Origin: Bacilli bacterium
Lineage (GTDB): Bacteria > Bacillota_I > Bacilli_A > RF39 > UBA660
Direction: 5' to 3'
Length of the DNA stretch: 32,192 nucleotides
NCBI GenBank assembly: GCA_017478105.1
Contig: JAFVEF010000024.1
Span: 1 to 32,192, forward strand
The notes under the pieces are model-generated. The model was not told the origin of the DNA. It did not search any database and saw nothing but the letters and a program-made list of their open reading frames with translations. Numbering within the stretch: the first letter of the stretch is position 1; every line of letters begins with the position of its first letter. This document shows positions 7,062 to 15,192 of the stretch, one piece after another. Position numbers and translations under genes: made by a program.

Positions 7062-9332
7062 CTAATTATCAAAAAAATCATCAAAGAAATCATCTTCATC
7101 TTCACCTTCAGAATCCAAATCATTTTTCTGATTATTCTTTTCCTCTTTTACTTCATGAATACTATTAATACTATTTATATCAGATTCTTTTTCTTCTACT
7201 TTTATGTCAGATTGAAGATTATTTTGAACATTCTTTTCTTTTTCACGTCTTTCTTCTTCCTCAATCTCAGCAATTTTAGCATCAATCTTTTTAACTAATT
7301 CATCTATGTCAAAATCAACATCATCATCGTCATCATCAATATCAACTTCTTTAGGAGCAGAAGTAATTACACCCCTACTAACATTAGAAAAAGGTCTATC
7401 TATTCTATTCTCATCAACTTCATTATTAACTGCATGAATATTAGGAATTGTAGGTCTACTAATAACTTCTTTTTCTTCATGTTCTAAAGGTCTATCCATT
7501 ACAGGAGCAAAAGGATTTCCTGCATTTCTAGCAGTTTGTAATTCCCTAGGTAAAGATGAAAAAGGATTAAATCCCCCTGGAGCTTGCATACCAGAATCAT
7601 CTTGTTCATTCATCATTTCCAATAATTTTTTCTTCTTTTGAGCTTTAACAAATTCCTTTATATCAAATGTGTGAACAACCTCTTTCTTTCTAATAGGATA
7701 TTTAGCTTTAGGATATTCTTTACCCCAATCAATTTTAAAGAAAGGTGTAAATTTAGTTTTAAATGGTTGTTTTCTCATTCTCAAAATAATAACTTCAAAT
7801 TGTTTCATTCTTTGTAAATCAGAAACAGTTACTAACGGAGTTGAAGCTGTCTTATCATCTTTTTTAGATTTAACCTCACCACACATCTTAGATATTTCTT
7901 CCAAAGCTTTTAACTCAGTAGTAATTAAATAAATAATATTACCACAGTTACCACGTATAGTTTCAGCTTCTTCTTTTCCATAAACATCATCAAGTTGAGC
8001 AAAGTTCTGAATAATCATTGTAAATCTAATTTTTCTTGAACGAGCAGCAGTAATCATTGTTGTAACATCCTTTAATGGTGGCATATTAGCAAACTCATCA
8101 AGTAAAAAATTTGTTCTAACAGGTAAACTACCACCATGTCTTTGAGCAACACTTATTAAAGTTTCATATATTTGTTTTAATAAAATAGTTACTAAAGAGT
8201 GATAAGTTTTCTTTTCATCTTGAATAACAATAAATACAGCAGTTGGTTTTTCTCCAATAGTTTCAAGATCTATATCACTATGAGATAACATTTCAGATAA
8301 ATTTTCACGAGATGCGAATAATTTAACTTTTTGTTTAAATACAGATAAAATACTTCCTTTTGTTTCATTAGGAGCCATAATTGTACTTGAAGCATTAATA
8401 GCTGCCGCACTAGCAGGATCTTTTGCTGCAAAATACTCTTTAATATAAGTAGATCCACCAAACTTATCCTCACCAACTGTAGTAGCAAGTGAAATACTAT
8501 TTATATTAATTTCTTCTGGTTTAGCATCTTCAAATAATCCTAAAGCAACACCAGAAAAATAATCAGCAGAAGTCTTCTCCCAGAAAGGATCAGCATTCTT
8601 ATTAGAATCATCATACAAAATATTCAAAGCTAAATCATCTAATAACTCAATAGCCTTATCTTGATTACCAGACTTATATATCTGATAAGGAAGTGCCATT
8701 GGATTCCAAGAATTACCATTTTGTGGGTCGCGGAAATTTAAAAGTAAAATTTGATATCCTTTAGCCCTAAGCATATTTGAAGTCTTTTCGTATATTTCAC
8801 CTTTAGGGTCAGTAATAATCATAGACTCTTTAGCCTTAGCTAAACTATAAACCATAGGTAAAATAACAGTTTGTGTTTTACCAGAACCAGTAGCACCAAT
8901 TACCAATGAATGATACTCACCATTATCAACCCACATCTCTTTTTCGTTTAAAATTAAAGGAATTCCAGCAGCTTTAGCATGTTTAGCTGTAATAGGAACA
9001 TACTCTAATTCCTCTTTAATCTCTTTTTCCTTTGCCCATCTAGAATAACCTTTATCTTTCTTTTCAGTAGTTAATCCAACACCTTTTTCTCTTTCAAAAA
9101 ACAATGAACTAACACTCGCAAATATTCCAAGCAAAGCTAATATATAAATAGAAAGTGTTGAAAAAATAAAATCAGGTCCAAAAGCAGGAAAAGGATTTAA
9201 TCCAGATAACTCACCAGTATCTGCAAAAGTACCTATATTAACAACACCAATAGCTACAATATATAAAAGAAAAAACGCAAAGATTCCAAATATAATTAAA
9301 TCTTCTGAATCAACTCGTAATTTAAATTTCAT
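7062..9332 (-). CDS. VirD4/TraG-type coupling ATPase
   Basis: The T4SS coupling protein that brings substrates to the channel at the inner face of the membrane. It has two N-terminal membrane helices (about residues 12-33 and 55-76), Walker A GATGSGKT at 146-153, the TDPKGE box near 174-179 and Walker B FLLDEF at 409-414 followed by ANMPPL, all typical of VirD4/TcpA/TraG. The last about 180 residues are disordered and acidic, with a run of six Asp and an end of EDEDDFFDDFFDN. The frame opens at a GTG (9350), but GAGGGAG just before the ATG at 9332 makes that the likely start, giving 756 aa. It has its own promoter (9356-9384). No relaxase is nearby, so the cargo may be protein or DNA handled by another route. 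Confidence 0.93.
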   Translation of the reverse strand: MKFKLRVDSEDLIIFGIFAFFLLYIVAIGVVNIGTFADTGELSGLNPFPAFGPDFIFSTLSIYILALLGIFASVSSLFFEREKGVGLTTEKKDKGYSRWAKEKEIKEELEYVPITAKHAKAAGIPLILNEKEMWVDNGEYHSLVIGATGSGKTQTVILPMVYSLAKAKESMIITDPKGEIYEKTSNMLRAKGYQILLLNFRDPQNGNSWNPMALPYQIYKSGNQDKAIELLDDLALNILYDDSNKNADPFWEKTSADYFSGVALGLFEDAKPEEININSISLATTVGEDKFGGSTYIKEYFAAKDPASAAAINASSTIMAPNETKGSILSVFKQKVKLFASRENLSEMLSHSDIDLETIGEKPTAVFIVIQDEKKTYHSLVTILLKQIYETLISVAQRHGGSLPVRTNFLLDEFANMPPLKDVTTMITAARSRKIRFTMIIQNFAQLDDVYGKEEAETIRGNCGNIIYLITTELKALEEISKMCGEVKSKKDDKTASTPLVTVSDLQRMKQFEVIILRMRKQPFKTKFTPFFKIDWGKEYPKAKYPIRKKEVVHTFDIKEFVKAQKKKKLLEMMNEQDDSGMQAPGGFNPFSSLPRELQTARNAGNPFAPVMDRPLEHEEKEVISRPTIPNIHAVNNEVDENRIDRPFSNVSRGVITSAPKEVDIDDDDDDVDFDIDELVKKIDAKIAEIEEEERREKEKNVQNNLQSDIKVEEKESDINSINSIHEVKEEKNNQKNDLDSEGEDEDDFFDDFFDN

Positions 9333-9355
9333 TATAACTCCCTCTTTCACAGTAT

Positions 9356-9384
9356 ATTATAACCTAAGTTTATAATAATGTCAT
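9356..9384 (-). promoter_or_regulatory. promoter of the virD4 unit
   Basis: On the minus strand, -35 ATGACA (9384-9379) and perfect -10 TATAAT (9361-9356) are 17 bases apart, with a leader of about 17 bases before the ATG at 9332. virD4 and the 412-aa gene can therefore be expressed separately from the T4SS core. Confidence 0.75.
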
Positions 9385-9389
9385 TACTT

Positions 9390-10160
9390 TTAACTAGAAA
9401 TAACTACATCGAATTTTTCTCCATTAAAAGAATATAAAATATTACTTTGACCATTAACACTATAAGAAGAACAACTTAAAATAAGTTCATCTTTTGAATC
9501 ACCATCTATATCTAAAAAAGAATTATAATACGGTTTACATCCATTAAAACCATTCCCAGAAGAAATGTTTTTATATATATAATATAATCTATCATTTTTA
9601 AGCATAAAAGCAAGTGAATAATAAGTACTATCTTCACTAAAAACATTACTCAAAATATAAAACTCTTCTATAATACCATCTTTATCAAAATCAAGTGGAA
9701 TTTTAGTAAAAGAATTATAATTAGAATTGCTTAAAGATACATCATTATCCTCAAGTATTTGCCTAAATATACTATTATCATTAACATCAACTACATCAGT
9801 TTTAGAAACACTAATATTATAATTAGAACTAATTCCTAGAATTTCACCATCAACATAGATAGCCTTTTTATCATCATCAAATACCCTCCAGATGTTATTA
9901 TCTTTCCATAAATAATAATTACCTAGTTTTTCATGATTAACATAAATATCGTATTTTTTCCAATTTAAACTATCTAAAGATGTATTATTAGTAATAGTAC
10001 TCCATCTATTATTATTTAAAGACCAAACAACATTATCAGTAACTATAGTTGCTTCATGTGAATCATTTTTATGATAATCTCTTCCAAATAAATAATACAT
10101 AAGAGCTCCAAAAACAACTAGTATAATTAGTAAAACTATATATATTTTTTTATCTCTCAT
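9390..10160 (-). CDS. single-pass membrane protein with FG-GAP/calcium-loop-like repeats
   Basis: From the ATG at 10160 this is a 256-aa protein with a short basic N-terminus, one membrane helix (about residues 6-26) and an outer domain. Two acidic loops near the end, DFDKDGIIEEF and DIDGDSKDELI, look like the D-x-D-x-D-G-x-x-E calcium-binding loops of FG-GAP/VCBS or dockerin-like repeats. The middle has N-N-R-W and N-N-I-W-R-V segments of unknown fold. The frame extends to 10193, but AAAGGTGA ten bases before the start picks the ATG at 10160. It follows the SpoIID-C39 gene by ten bases. Its topology fits the place of a VirB8/TcpC-like subunit, but I see no sequence support for that. Confidence 0.6.
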   Translation of the reverse strand: MRDKKIYIVLLIILVVFGALMYYLFGRDYHKNDSHEATIVTDNVVWSLNNNRWSTITNNTSLDSLNWKKYDIYVNHEKLGNYYLWKDNNIWRVFDDDKKAIYVDGEILGISSNYNISVSKTDVVDVNDNSIFRQILEDNDVSLSNSNYNSFTKIPLDFDKDGIIEEFYILSNVFSEDSTYYSLAFMLKNDRLYYIYKNISSGNGFNGCKPYYNSFLDIDGDSKDELILSCSSYSVNGQSNILYSFNGEKFDVVISS

Positions 10161-10170
10161 AAAATCACCT

Positions 10171-12528
10171 TTAATCAACCCTATAATATGCAAAAGTAGA
10201 AGTATTATACCAAGGATGAGTACTCCATAAATCAGTAGCTTGTAAACCTGGATCCATCATAACAATATTATCTCCTTGAACAGCATCTATTGCTACCCAG
10301 TGTTGTCCAGTATTACCTTTTACTTCCGCAACCACATAATTATGACTATCACTTACTAATTCTTTTAATTTATTAAGTTTTGCTTCCCTAGACCATCCTA
10401 AAACATAAATTTGTCCTTGATAATTAAATCCTGGTGCTGCCGCAGTAGCTCCAGCCCATATAAAATTACCACCAGCTGCAAAACCACCATGTGTATTTAA
10501 AAACTGAACAAAAGTACCTGGATTAAAATTTTTAATTTCTGGTGTTGGAAGTCCACTCTTAGCAATCTGCATTGAAACAGAAGTAACTAAACATCCTATA
10601 CCTGCAATAGTATATCCACTATTACCCATAGGAACACTACCCCAAGCAGGAGATCTTTGTTTCCAATTAATAAACTCACCTGTAGAAATATCGCCACAGC
10701 CAGCCGAAGTATTAGAACAACTAGCTTTTGATACACTATGCGCACCAGAATTTCTACTTCCCTGATTATATACTTGCAACAATATTTGTTTATAATCTAA
10801 ACCATTATTCGCAAGTCTTACAAATTCATTTTGCTCAGTACTTGTATAACCAGTATATATAATATATCCAGAATCATTAACTAAAACTTCACCACTAGTT
10901 TCTTTATTATAAGTACGTAGAGGTGAATCACTAGGCATAGGTTGTCTTGCAAATCCAGTATTATAATTTAATCCACTATGTATTTGTCCCCATTGTCCAT
11001 CATTAGAAGAACATCCTTTATCAGGATCACAATAAACTTGATCTGCTGTACAACTAGCTGCCTGTATTACCCATTTATTACCTTCTTTTTTTAGAGTTCG
11101 CCAAGATCCCATAACAACATGACGAGCCAAAATATAACTCCTAGCCGCAACCATTTGAGCTTTTATTGCTTCTCGAGGTGCAGATGGACCAATTTCTTGA
11201 TAAGCAACACCTAGTACATATTTTTCAAATGGAACTAATTCTTCTCCTCCTAGAGGTTGTCCATAAGTCCCACCATAATTATGACCATCAGAAATACCAC
11301 ATTGCATAAGTCTTACATATAAATTACTAACTTTTGCTTCATCACTAACATTTCCTCTACCTCTAATATAATATCCTTTTATATCATAAGAACAATCTCC
11401 ACTTTCAGAAGAACATATATCATCATCTTCTTTTAATCCTATAAATTGGTTATATCTAGAAACATAATCAATAATTTTATCAGCAATCAATTCTGCTTCA
11501 GCATCATCAGAAACATCTATATATTTAGGAATTATAGTACTTACTAAGTTTTGTTTAAAAGTATCATCACTATACACACTACCACTAAACATAGCATTAG
11601 CAACCTCTGTTATCTCAGCAACACCCATATCATTATATTCTAATCTAGCACCATAAGTATTCATAACGTCATAAAAACCAGCAATTAAAACAGGATTAAA
11701 ACTCTTTCCTGATGCCGCAAAAGAATTCTTAACAGAAGAAACACGTTCAAAAAAAGCTATTTTATCAGGATCAGATGTTTCATATTCAATATTTCCAGTA
11801 TCGCCACCTGATGAATAACTAACACCTAAACCAGTATCAAATTCACCTAGTAATCCAGTTGATTGCATAGCAATTAATAATGCTAGAAAAAAGGCTGCAG
11901 CAATTCCTCCTATCATAATAACATGTCTTGGAATTCTTATATTAAACTGAGCAGTACCAGAATCATTATTTTCTCCATTCTGTTCCTCTTCAAAAGAAGA
12001 TCCACCAAACATATCAAAAATAGATTTTCTTTTCTTTTTACCACCTAATAAATTAGATCCAAAAGAACTTTCTCTACCAAAACTATTTTGATTATTACCT
12101 CTACCATTTGAACCATTACCATTACCTATAGAAGGATTATTACTTTCTACACCACCGGTACTACTAGTAGTATTTACTCCACCTGAAGAAGGAAGAGCCC
12201 TAGCTCCTCCATTATTCCTTCTAAATGTATTTTGATTATTATTAATACCATTTTGAGAACCACCATTAAAAAGGTTACGTCTACCACTATTATTACTATT
12301 TCTTAACCTATCCATTTTTGTTTTTAATGGATTAAAATCATTAGCTCTTCCAATGGCTTTGCCAACAGCTTTACTAGCTTTACCACCAGTAACTTTGTCA
12401 ACCCCTTTAGCAACCATACCAGCGCTTTTAACATAAGGATTAACAGATTTAGAAGCAGCATCAACAACACCCTTACCTATTTGTTTATTCTTCTCATCTT
12501 GAATATTATTTTGATTAGAATTGTCCAT
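10171..12528 (-). CDS. membrane-anchored SpoIID domain - C39-like cysteine peptidase fusion
   Basis: A 785-aa predicted wall-remodelling protein. Residues 1-202 are cytoplasmic, low-complexity and rich in Asn, Gly and Ser; a membrane helix lies at 203-221. Residues about 425-590 form a SpoIID/LytB-like domain (LVPFEKYVLGVAYQEIG, then EAIKAQMVAARSYIL, ending in L-D-Y-K-Q-I-L-L-Q-V-Y). SpoIID itself is a lytic transglycosylase acting on stripped glycans. Residues about 615-785 look like a papain-like C39_2 domain: IGCLVTSVSM with C646, QHWVAIDAV with H743, and MMDPG with D759. Gram-positive T4SS loci usually have a lysozyme-NlpC/P60 protein (VirB1/CwlT) in this role. AGGTGG precedes the ATG at 12528; a GTG at 12540 is less likely. 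Confidence 0.82.
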   Translation of the reverse strand: MDNSNQNNIQDEKNKQIGKGVVDAASKSVNPYVKSAGMVAKGVDKVTGGKASKAVGKAIGRANDFNPLKTKMDRLRNSNNSGRRNLFNGGSQNGINNNQNTFRRNNGGARALPSSGGVNTTSSTGGVESNNPSIGNGNGSNGRGNNQNSFGRESSFGSNLLGGKKKRKSIFDMFGGSSFEEEQNGENNDSGTAQFNIRIPRHVIMIGGIAAAFFLALLIAMQSTGLLGEFDTGLGVSYSSGGDTGNIEYETSDPDKIAFFERVSSVKNSFAASGKSFNPVLIAGFYDVMNTYGARLEYNDMGVAEITEVANAMFSGSVYSDDTFKQNLVSTIIPKYIDVSDDAEAELIADKIIDYVSRYNQFIGLKEDDDICSSESGDCSYDIKGYYIRGRGNVSDEAKVSNLYVRLMQCGISDGHNYGGTYGQPLGGEELVPFEKYVLGVAYQEIGPSAPREAIKAQMVAARSYILARHVVMGSWRTLKKEGNKWVIQAASCTADQVYCDPDKGCSSNDGQWGQIHSGLNYNTGFARQPMPSDSPLRTYNKETSGEVLVNDSGYIIYTGYTSTEQNEFVRLANNGLDYKQILLQVYNQGSRNSGAHSVSKASCSNTSAGCGDISTGEFINWKQRSPAWGSVPMGNSGYTIAGIGCLVTSVSMQIAKSGLPTPEIKNFNPGTFVQFLNTHGGFAAGGNFIWAGATAAAPGFNYQGQIYVLGWSREAKLNKLKELVSDSHNYVVAEVKGNTGQHWVAIDAVQGDNIVMMDPGLQATDLWSTHPWYNTSTFAYYRVD

Positions 12529-12548
12529 TGACACCACCACCTACAAAA

Positions 12549-14339
12549 TTAGAATCCTCCACCGATTCCAAATGAATCTAATTCTTCTTGAGTAACCGCA
12601 ACATTAATCCTCATTCGACGATTACCACATACAAACAACGCTTCACCTTGTGAATATTGTTTTATACTCTCTTTTTCACTTTCATTTAAATCAATTAATA
12701 AACTTAAATCCTCAACAGCCTGTTTTCTAAGACCCATAATAAGATAATAAGATGAATTATCAAAAATTGCTTTTCCTTGCGTAATAACAGCAGGATCAGA
12801 AAAATCACTAGGTTGTTGTGTAATAATTACACTACCAGTATTATATTTTCTTGCTCTTCTTTGAACTTGAGCTAAGAAATCAGCACCTAAAGCATTATTA
12901 TCTCCTAATAAAACATGTGCTTCATCGACCATTAATATAGTATTAACATTAAAATCTAAACATAATCCCCAAGCATATTTTAATACATTAAAGAATAATG
13001 CATTTTTAACAGATGAATCACTATTCATTAACTCTTTAATATTAAATACCATAAAGTCACTACCCTTACGTATAGTAGTATGACCATCAAAATAAAATTT
13101 TAATTCCTTAACAATAGGTCTAACTTTAAGTTCCAATCTCTCCATTATCTCTCTCTCATGAGTTTGTTCAGTCATAGACATAAGTCTTCCTCTAATAGTA
13201 GAATATAAATCACTAAAAGTAGGATAATCTTGAGAAGTAAAATTAGAAAAATCAGTATTAAAATCTATTCCAAAACGCTTATAAGTATCTTGAGCAATTT
13301 CCGAAAACATAGTTAATACATCTTCTTGTATAGATGGATCATAATACTTCATAAAAGCTTTTAAAAATTGTAAAGTACGAGTTAAAACAGTATAACCTAA
13401 TCCCTGTTTAATTTCTTCCTCATCTGCATCAATTACAATCTCTAATGGATTAATTAATCCAAACTCTCCACCTTTACCAATATCTATACTATCTCCACCA
13501 AAAGCACGAGTAATTTCTCTAAACTCATCTTCAGGATCGATAATAACTATTTGACAACCATTTCTAATATGACTTCTAAGTAATAACTTAGCAGCAGTAC
13601 TTTTACCAGAACCAGAAGTACCTAAAATAATCATATTAGCATTATTTCTATTATTTTCTTTACGTATTTTATATAAGAATTGATTAAATAAAACAACTCC
13701 TCCAGAAAAATCAACACCAAGTAAAGTAGATAATCCTGGATCTTTTAAACTATCAAAAATAAATGGATACATAGCTGCTATTGTAACAGATGGAATTGGA
13801 GTACCAATTCTTTGTTCAATATCAGTAGCATCAAATACTGGAATAATTGATTTTAAAACTTTTTCTTGTTCAAATCTTAAAGCTACTGCTCTTAATTCCA
13901 TTGAATCTAAATAATTCTTAACATTTAATTTTTTAAGTTCAAGTTCTTCTTTAGTATCAGCGGTAATCATAATATGTAATTGAAAATCAAATATACGAGC
14001 TTGACTACCAGCAAGCATAGAAGTAAAATACTCCAAACTTTCAGCATCCTGTCTAATTCTTTCTCTTTCAGTTTGATCTCTTTCGTTATTATACTTTTCT
14101 TTTAAATCAGCTATTTGTTTATTCAACATTTTAGACATTTGTTGAAAAGGAACTGGTATATGTTTAACTACAACTTTAATACCACTCATATTAGTAAGAG
14201 TTGCTAAATAACCAGGCATAATATATTTAGGATATGAAACAACAGTTAATATAGTTGCATATTTATCACTAATAATAAAATCACTAGGATTAAAATGTAA
14301 TCCTTTAGGAGCAATTTGACTCTTTAAACCAAAACTCAC
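12549..14339 (-). CDS. VirB4-type ATPase, C-terminal part (ATPase domain)
   Basis: The main ATPase of a T4SS, here 596 aa. It starts within what is normally the middle of VirB4: APKGLHFNPSDFIISDKY followed by the V-x-x-Y-P element. Walker A GTSGSGKST is at residues 240-248, the IIDPEDEF motif at 266-273, Walker B ILMVDEAH at 468-475, and the ITQQPSDF sensor region follows. The missing N-terminal part is encoded by the adjacent 182-aa gene; together they add up to about 780 aa, the usual VirB4 length. The start is a GTG at 14339 that overlaps the upstream TGA stop as GTGA, so the two parts are probably translated by coupled re-initiation. Confidence 0.92.
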   Translation of the reverse strand: MSFGLKSQIAPKGLHFNPSDFIISDKYATILTVVSYPKYIMPGYLATLTNMSGIKVVVKHIPVPFQQMSKMLNKQIADLKEKYNNERDQTERERIRQDAESLEYFTSMLAGSQARIFDFQLHIMITADTKEELELKKLNVKNYLDSMELRAVALRFEQEKVLKSIIPVFDATDIEQRIGTPIPSVTIAAMYPFIFDSLKDPGLSTLLGVDFSGGVVLFNQFLYKIRKENNRNNANMIILGTSGSGKSTAAKLLLRSHIRNGCQIVIIDPEDEFREITRAFGGDSIDIGKGGEFGLINPLEIVIDADEEEIKQGLGYTVLTRTLQFLKAFMKYYDPSIQEDVLTMFSEIAQDTYKRFGIDFNTDFSNFTSQDYPTFSDLYSTIRGRLMSMTEQTHEREIMERLELKVRPIVKELKFYFDGHTTIRKGSDFMVFNIKELMNSDSSVKNALFFNVLKYAWGLCLDFNVNTILMVDEAHVLLGDNNALGADFLAQVQRRARKYNTGSVIITQQPSDFSDPAVITQGKAIFDNSSYYLIMGLRKQAVEDLSLLIDLNESEKESIKQYSQGEALFVCGNRRMRINVAVTQEELDSFGIGGGF

Positions 14340-14884
14340 TGTATCATCACCATCCCAAACTCATTAGTATTTCCACCATTAAGGAAATTTTCTAATATAA
14401 GTCTTAAATCAGAATTACTAATCATTGAAGCATTTAATCCACAAGTTGCTAGACCAGTAATCATTTGACGAACCCTCTTTTGAAATAAATCAACATCTTT
14501 TGTTTTAAATATAAGATAATACTCAGTATCTACAACATTACCATCTATAAACTTCTCACCTTTTTGAATATCTTGAAGTATTAATTTACGAACTGCTGGA
14601 GAACTAGTATCATTTAATAATTGTTGCATCTGAGACATATAAACAGAAAGATCAACCGGTCTATCTGCAGATATTAACCAAAATTCATAATCAATAGTAT
14701 TATAAAAATTACGAAGAGCAGTCAATATATTATTTTGCATATCAAAATCTAATATAAAGATATTTCTTGGGGTAACCTTAACTCCTCCAACTTTATAATT
14801 ATTAGTAGTAATAATCATATTATTCTGTATACTTCTAACAGGTAACCAATCCTCAGTAAAAGGACTATTTGACTTTTTTGCCAT
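14336..14884 (-). CDS. VirB4-type ATPase, N-terminal part as a separate protein
   Basis: This 182-aa protein resembles the N-terminal domain of VirB4/TraE/ConE: W-L-P-V-R-S-I-Q-N-N-M-I-I-T-T at the start, a V-T-P-x-N-I-F strand, L-x-N-F-Y-N-T-I-D-Y-x-F-W, and R-P-V-D-L-S-V-Y-M-S-Q. It ends just where the next gene begins. No ATP-binding motif is present. The frame extends to 14950 inside the PrgI gene, but the family-like N-terminus begins at the ATG at 14884, which overlaps the PrgI stop by 20 bases. The ribosome binding site is weak (AAAGG about a dozen bases upstream). The pair could be a true split or an old frameshift; the clean GTGA overlap favours a real split. Confidence 0.75.
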   Translation of the reverse strand: MAKKSNSPFTEDWLPVRSIQNNMIITTNNYKVGGVKVTPRNIFILDFDMQNNILTALRNFYNTIDYEFWLISADRPVDLSVYMSQMQQLLNDTSSPAVRKLILQDIQKGEKFIDGNVVDTEYYLIFKTKDVDLFQKRVRQMITGLATCGLNASMISNSDLRLILENFLNGGNTNEFGMVMIQ

Positions 14885-15176
14885 CTCGCCAACACCAACC
14901 TTTCCATTTATAAGTTTGTCTATTCGTAATAAATTCATATAATTCAACAAGAATATTTAACATGTTATGATAATACTTTACTGGTAGAACTAAAAAACCA
15001 GTAATTAATCCAGGAGCAAGTGCCAGTATTGTTACCCAAACATCTCCCAATGGAAGAAAAGAAAGTAACAATATTGAAACTAAAACACCAGACCCAAATA
15101 ATATTAAATCAAAAGGACGAAACAAACCTAATATCAATTGTCCCTTTTTTGTATTAGCAGGTATTAAATAATTCAC
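14865..15176 (-). CDS. PrgI/VirB3-like membrane protein
   Basis: A 103-aa protein with two adjacent membrane helices (about residues 24-42 and 46-67) and a basic, aromatic C-terminus (TYKWKGWCWRDGKKVK). The N-terminal IPANTKKGQLILGLFRPFDLILF matches the PrgI family pattern. PrgI/VirB3 proteins sit in the inner membrane next to VirB4 and are almost always encoded just before it, as here. The start is GTG at 15176 with a GGGAG site eight to nine bases upstream. The stop overlaps the start of the VirB4 N-terminal gene. Confidence 0.85.
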   Translation of the reverse strand: MNYLIPANTKKGQLILGLFRPFDLILFGSGVLVSILLLSFLPLGDVWVTILALAPGLITGFLVLPVKYYHNMLNILVELYEFITNRQTYKWKGWCWRDGKKVK

Positions 15177-15192
15177 TTATATCACACTCCCT

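Noticed and set aside
8270-8488. Minus-strand out-of-frame open frame within virD4, and a similar one at 15177-15419
   Set aside because: Both lie inside confident genes on the same strand in another frame and have low-complexity translations rich in Leu, Met, Val and Lys, typical of shadow frames in AT-rich DNA.
14336-14339. Mycoplasma-type genetic code (UGA as Trp) as a reason for the VirB4 split
   Set aside because: Reading through the TGA would meet another stop within a few codons in that frame and would not join the two parts. TGA is also used as a normal stop at 19343 and 19846.
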